Shown here: piece after piece, positions 21,920-23,509 of the stretch
Layout of the letters: every line of letters starts with the position of its first letter
Position numbering within the stretch: the stretch's first letter is position 1
Source of the DNA: a virus
IMG/VR virus record: IMGVR_UViG_3300042454_000015
Coordinates: 1-23,509 of that record
DNA length: 23,509 bases
Direction: 5' to 3' (one strand)
Translations under genes and position numbers: made by a program
The notes under the pieces: model-generated
What the model saw: only the letters and a program-made list of their open reading frames with translations
Database searches by the model: none
Told to the model about the DNA's origin: nothing

Positions 21920-22578
21920 CAACAATTGGACAAGCAATTTCAAGAGTAAGAAATACATTAAAAGCTGTTAAGGAAGATCCTTTCTTAACGGATAGAATGA
22001 TATACAATTCTTTACTCAAGTATGCACAGACTCTTATAAAGAGAGAAGACAATCAGTTTAGACTTATGAAGATGAGTCAGATATTTAAGGTATTGCCTTA
22101 TGTAGAACTGATTGATGTAGATAAAGTTGAAGCAGGTTGTATTGGAGTTTACTCTGACTGTTACTTTAAAAGATCTAAAGAAAAACTTCCTACAATATTA
22201 AATGGAATGTTTGGTCCAATTATCCGTACTACATCTTCAATTGATGGTACTACAGAAATGTTTAGAACAGATCCCGGAACATGGTCTTCAATAACTAAGT
22301 CTACTACTTTTAAGTATAATAGAAAACAATACTTCTGGTATCTTGAAGGTTATATATACTGTCCTAATGTAGATTGGGATGCTATTAGAATTGAAGCAAT
22401 CTTTGATGGCCAATTAGATACATGTGATAGTGATCCTTGTTTATCAAGACAAGATGACCAATTTGTATTACCAGAGTATTTATTCTCTGAGGCTGAACAA
22501 TATGTAATAAAAGAATTAACAATGTCTATGTCTGTACCAGGTGATGGAGCAGATGACGGCCAAAATGCACTTAGATAA
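21916..22578 (+). CDS. crAss-type collar/ring protein, 220 aa
   Basis: The protein begins with a helical domain (TTIGQAISRVRNTLKAVKE, DPFLTDRMIYNSLLKYAQTL) followed by a beta-rich core. The core includes FKVLPYVELIDVDKVEAGCI, RTTSSIDGT and KSTTFKYNRKQYFWYLEGYI. The C-terminal part is PEYLFSEAEQYVIKELTMSM, ending in DDGQNALR. I recall the same blocks in ring proteins that stack under the portal in crAss-like phages. The order of helix pair, beta core and C-terminal helix matches the head-tail adaptor design. It overlaps its upstream neighbour by 4 bases and its downstream neighbour by 1 base (TAATG). Confidence 0.75.
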   Translation: MTTIGQAISRVRNTLKAVKEDPFLTDRMIYNSLLKYAQTLIKREDNQFRLMKMSQIFKVLPYVELIDVDKVEAGCIGVYSDCYFKRSKEKLPTILNGMFGPIIRTTSSIDGTTEMFRTDPGTWSSITKSTTFKYNRKQYFWYLEGYIYCPNVDWDAIRIEAIFDGQLDTCDSDPCLSRQDDQFVLPEYLFSEAEQYVIKELTMSMSVPGDGADDGQNALR

Positions 22579-23509
22579 TGGATTTTAATTACACATTACG
22601 TTACAGAACATTTGATCAGTTACTGGAAGATGTTACTATTGACCTTAATACATTTGCTTTAGAGAATATGATTGAGCCACAACAGCTTATCAAATTAGCT
22701 AGAAAATTAAATTATGAGTTGGGTCTAAGAATTAATCAGCAAAAAGAAGCTGTGTTAGATATCTGTCATGGTAGAGTAAAATTACCAGATGATTTTTATA
22801 CATGGAACTACGGTCTTGTATGTAATGAGTTTACAGAAGCAGTGGGTTATGATGGCTTAGCTGGTGGAACAAATATACAAGAGGTTCCCTATAGAGGAAT
22901 TTCTTATAGTGAAACACCAAGTACTGTTGCTCAATGTGCTGCACCAACTGTAAACTGTAGAACATGTAATTCAAACCCATGTAATCATACAGCAGCTTGT
23001 GATCTTAATCATCCTATAGTAGATCCAATACCTACACAGTATGATCCAAACAATCCATATGGAGATACATGTATTGCTCCAAGAGTATTTATGAATTGTA
23101 AAGGAGAGAAGTGGGAAATTGTACAAGTGATAAATCCTAGTTTAACTAGAGTTTATAATTCTTTGGTTCCTTTAAGAATGAAAAGAAGTCAAGAAATTCA
23201 CTGTGAATGTCCTAACTTATATTATAATACTCCAAATGAAGGTTGGATTAAAAATGGTTATTTATTTACAACATTTGATACAGGTAAAGTTTATATAAAC
23301 TATATGGGTGAACTTGTTGATGATAACGGAAACTTAATGGTTCCTGATCATGCCTTATTAAATGATTACTATGAGTATGCTTTTAAGAAAAGAATAATTG
23401 AGAACCTTGCTTTGAATGGAGAAGATGTAGCACAAAGATTACAATTAATTATTCCAGAATATAAAGCGGCAAGAAATCAAGCAATCAGTTTAGTTAATAC
23501 ACCTAACTT
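22578..23509 (+). CDS. crAss-type collar/ring protein, partial at the right edge
   Basis: An ATG at 22578-22580 overlaps the preceding TAA by one base, and the frame stays open to the end of the window (310 codons). The start MDFNYTLRYRTFDQLLEDVT, the motif RVKLPDDFYTWNYGLVC and the helical end EYAFKKRIIENLALNGEDVA match a conserved crAss-like ring protein that I recall. LPDDFY corresponds to the adaptor motif seen at 12850 (PGEYLQW). A middle insertion is Cys-rich (CRTCNSNPC, CDLN). It should form part of the collar between portal and tail. The true C-terminus lies beyond this window, so length cannot be compared. Confidence 0.72.
   Translation, partial: MDFNYTLRYRTFDQLLEDVTIDLNTFALENMIEPQQLIKLARKLNYELGLRINQQKEAVLDICHGRVKLPDDFYTWNYGLVCNEFTEAVGYDGLAGGTNIQEVPYRGISYSETPSTVAQCAAPTVNCRTCNSNPCNHTAACDLNHPIVDPIPTQYDPNNPYGDTCIAPRVFMNCKGEKWEIVQVINPSLTRVYNSLVPLRMKRSQEIHCECPNLYYNTPNEGWIKNGYLFTTFDTGKVYINYMGELVDDNGNLMVPDHALLNDYYEYAFKKRIIENLALNGEDVAQRLQLIIPEYKAARNQAISLVNTPN

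Noticed and set aside
1-23509. tRNA genes, CRISPR arrays, insertion sequences, integrase or attachment sites
   Set aside because: None could be supported by reading both strands. All gaps between genes are below about 115 bases and are accounted for by terminators, promoter-like motifs or leaders.

Overview
The window is the packaging, head and collar module of a tailed double-stranded DNA phage. All genes lie on the + strand, almost without gaps, and the DNA is AT-rich. Recognisable parts are a PD-(D/E)XK nuclease, a large terminase (ATPase plus nuclease motifs), a long portal protein, a scaffold-like protein, a probable major capsid protein, several cysteine-rich fibre-type proteins and three collar/ring-type proteins. 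The ring-type proteins at the right end, the gene order, and the absence of any sheath or tape-measure gene suggest a short-tailed phage related to the crAss-like group (Crassvirales). The A-rich, Shine-Dalgarno-poor leaders fit a Bacteroidota host. Both assignments rest on recalled family resemblance, not on a search.

Layout. 1-1719: tail end of an upstream gene, a small unknown gene, a RecB/Cas4-like nuclease and a gene in the usual small-terminase position. 1722-6682: terL and portal. 6683-9741: a putative promoter, scaffold, capsid protein and a strong hairpin terminator. 9783-14069: a conserved unknown gene, then a cassette of five small lysine-rich proteins that share a Lys-Met-Gln-x-Gly-Gly type motif, a ring/adaptor-like protein and a Dps-like protein. 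One cassette gene, at 11305-11457, is only 50 codons long. 14070-15885: a second promoter, a 561-residue structural protein carrying an inserted Gly/Thr-rich beta domain, and a second terminator. 15896-18907: a two-domain structural protein, a tiny zinc-ribbon-like protein and a 745-residue protein with about 57 cysteines in roughly 65-70-residue repeats. 18908-21295: a third promoter, two fibre-type proteins and a third terminator. 21338-23509: a conserved crAss-type protein and two collar proteins, the last running off the window.

How it works together. The products would package DNA (TerL, portal), build the head (scaffold, capsid), and then build the collar and appendages. Three near-identical AT-rich promoter-like motifs and three hairpin terminators alternate. 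They bracket scaffold plus capsid, the 561-residue protein alone, and the two fibre proteins, as if these were separate high-output transcription units. The points most worth a second look are the small basic GG-motif cassette, the Dps-like protein with nearly complete ferroxidase-type ligands, the paired promoter/terminator units and the extreme cysteine content of the appendage proteins. No tRNA, CRISPR array, insertion sequence or integrase was seen, and no stretch above about 115 bases lacks a gene.
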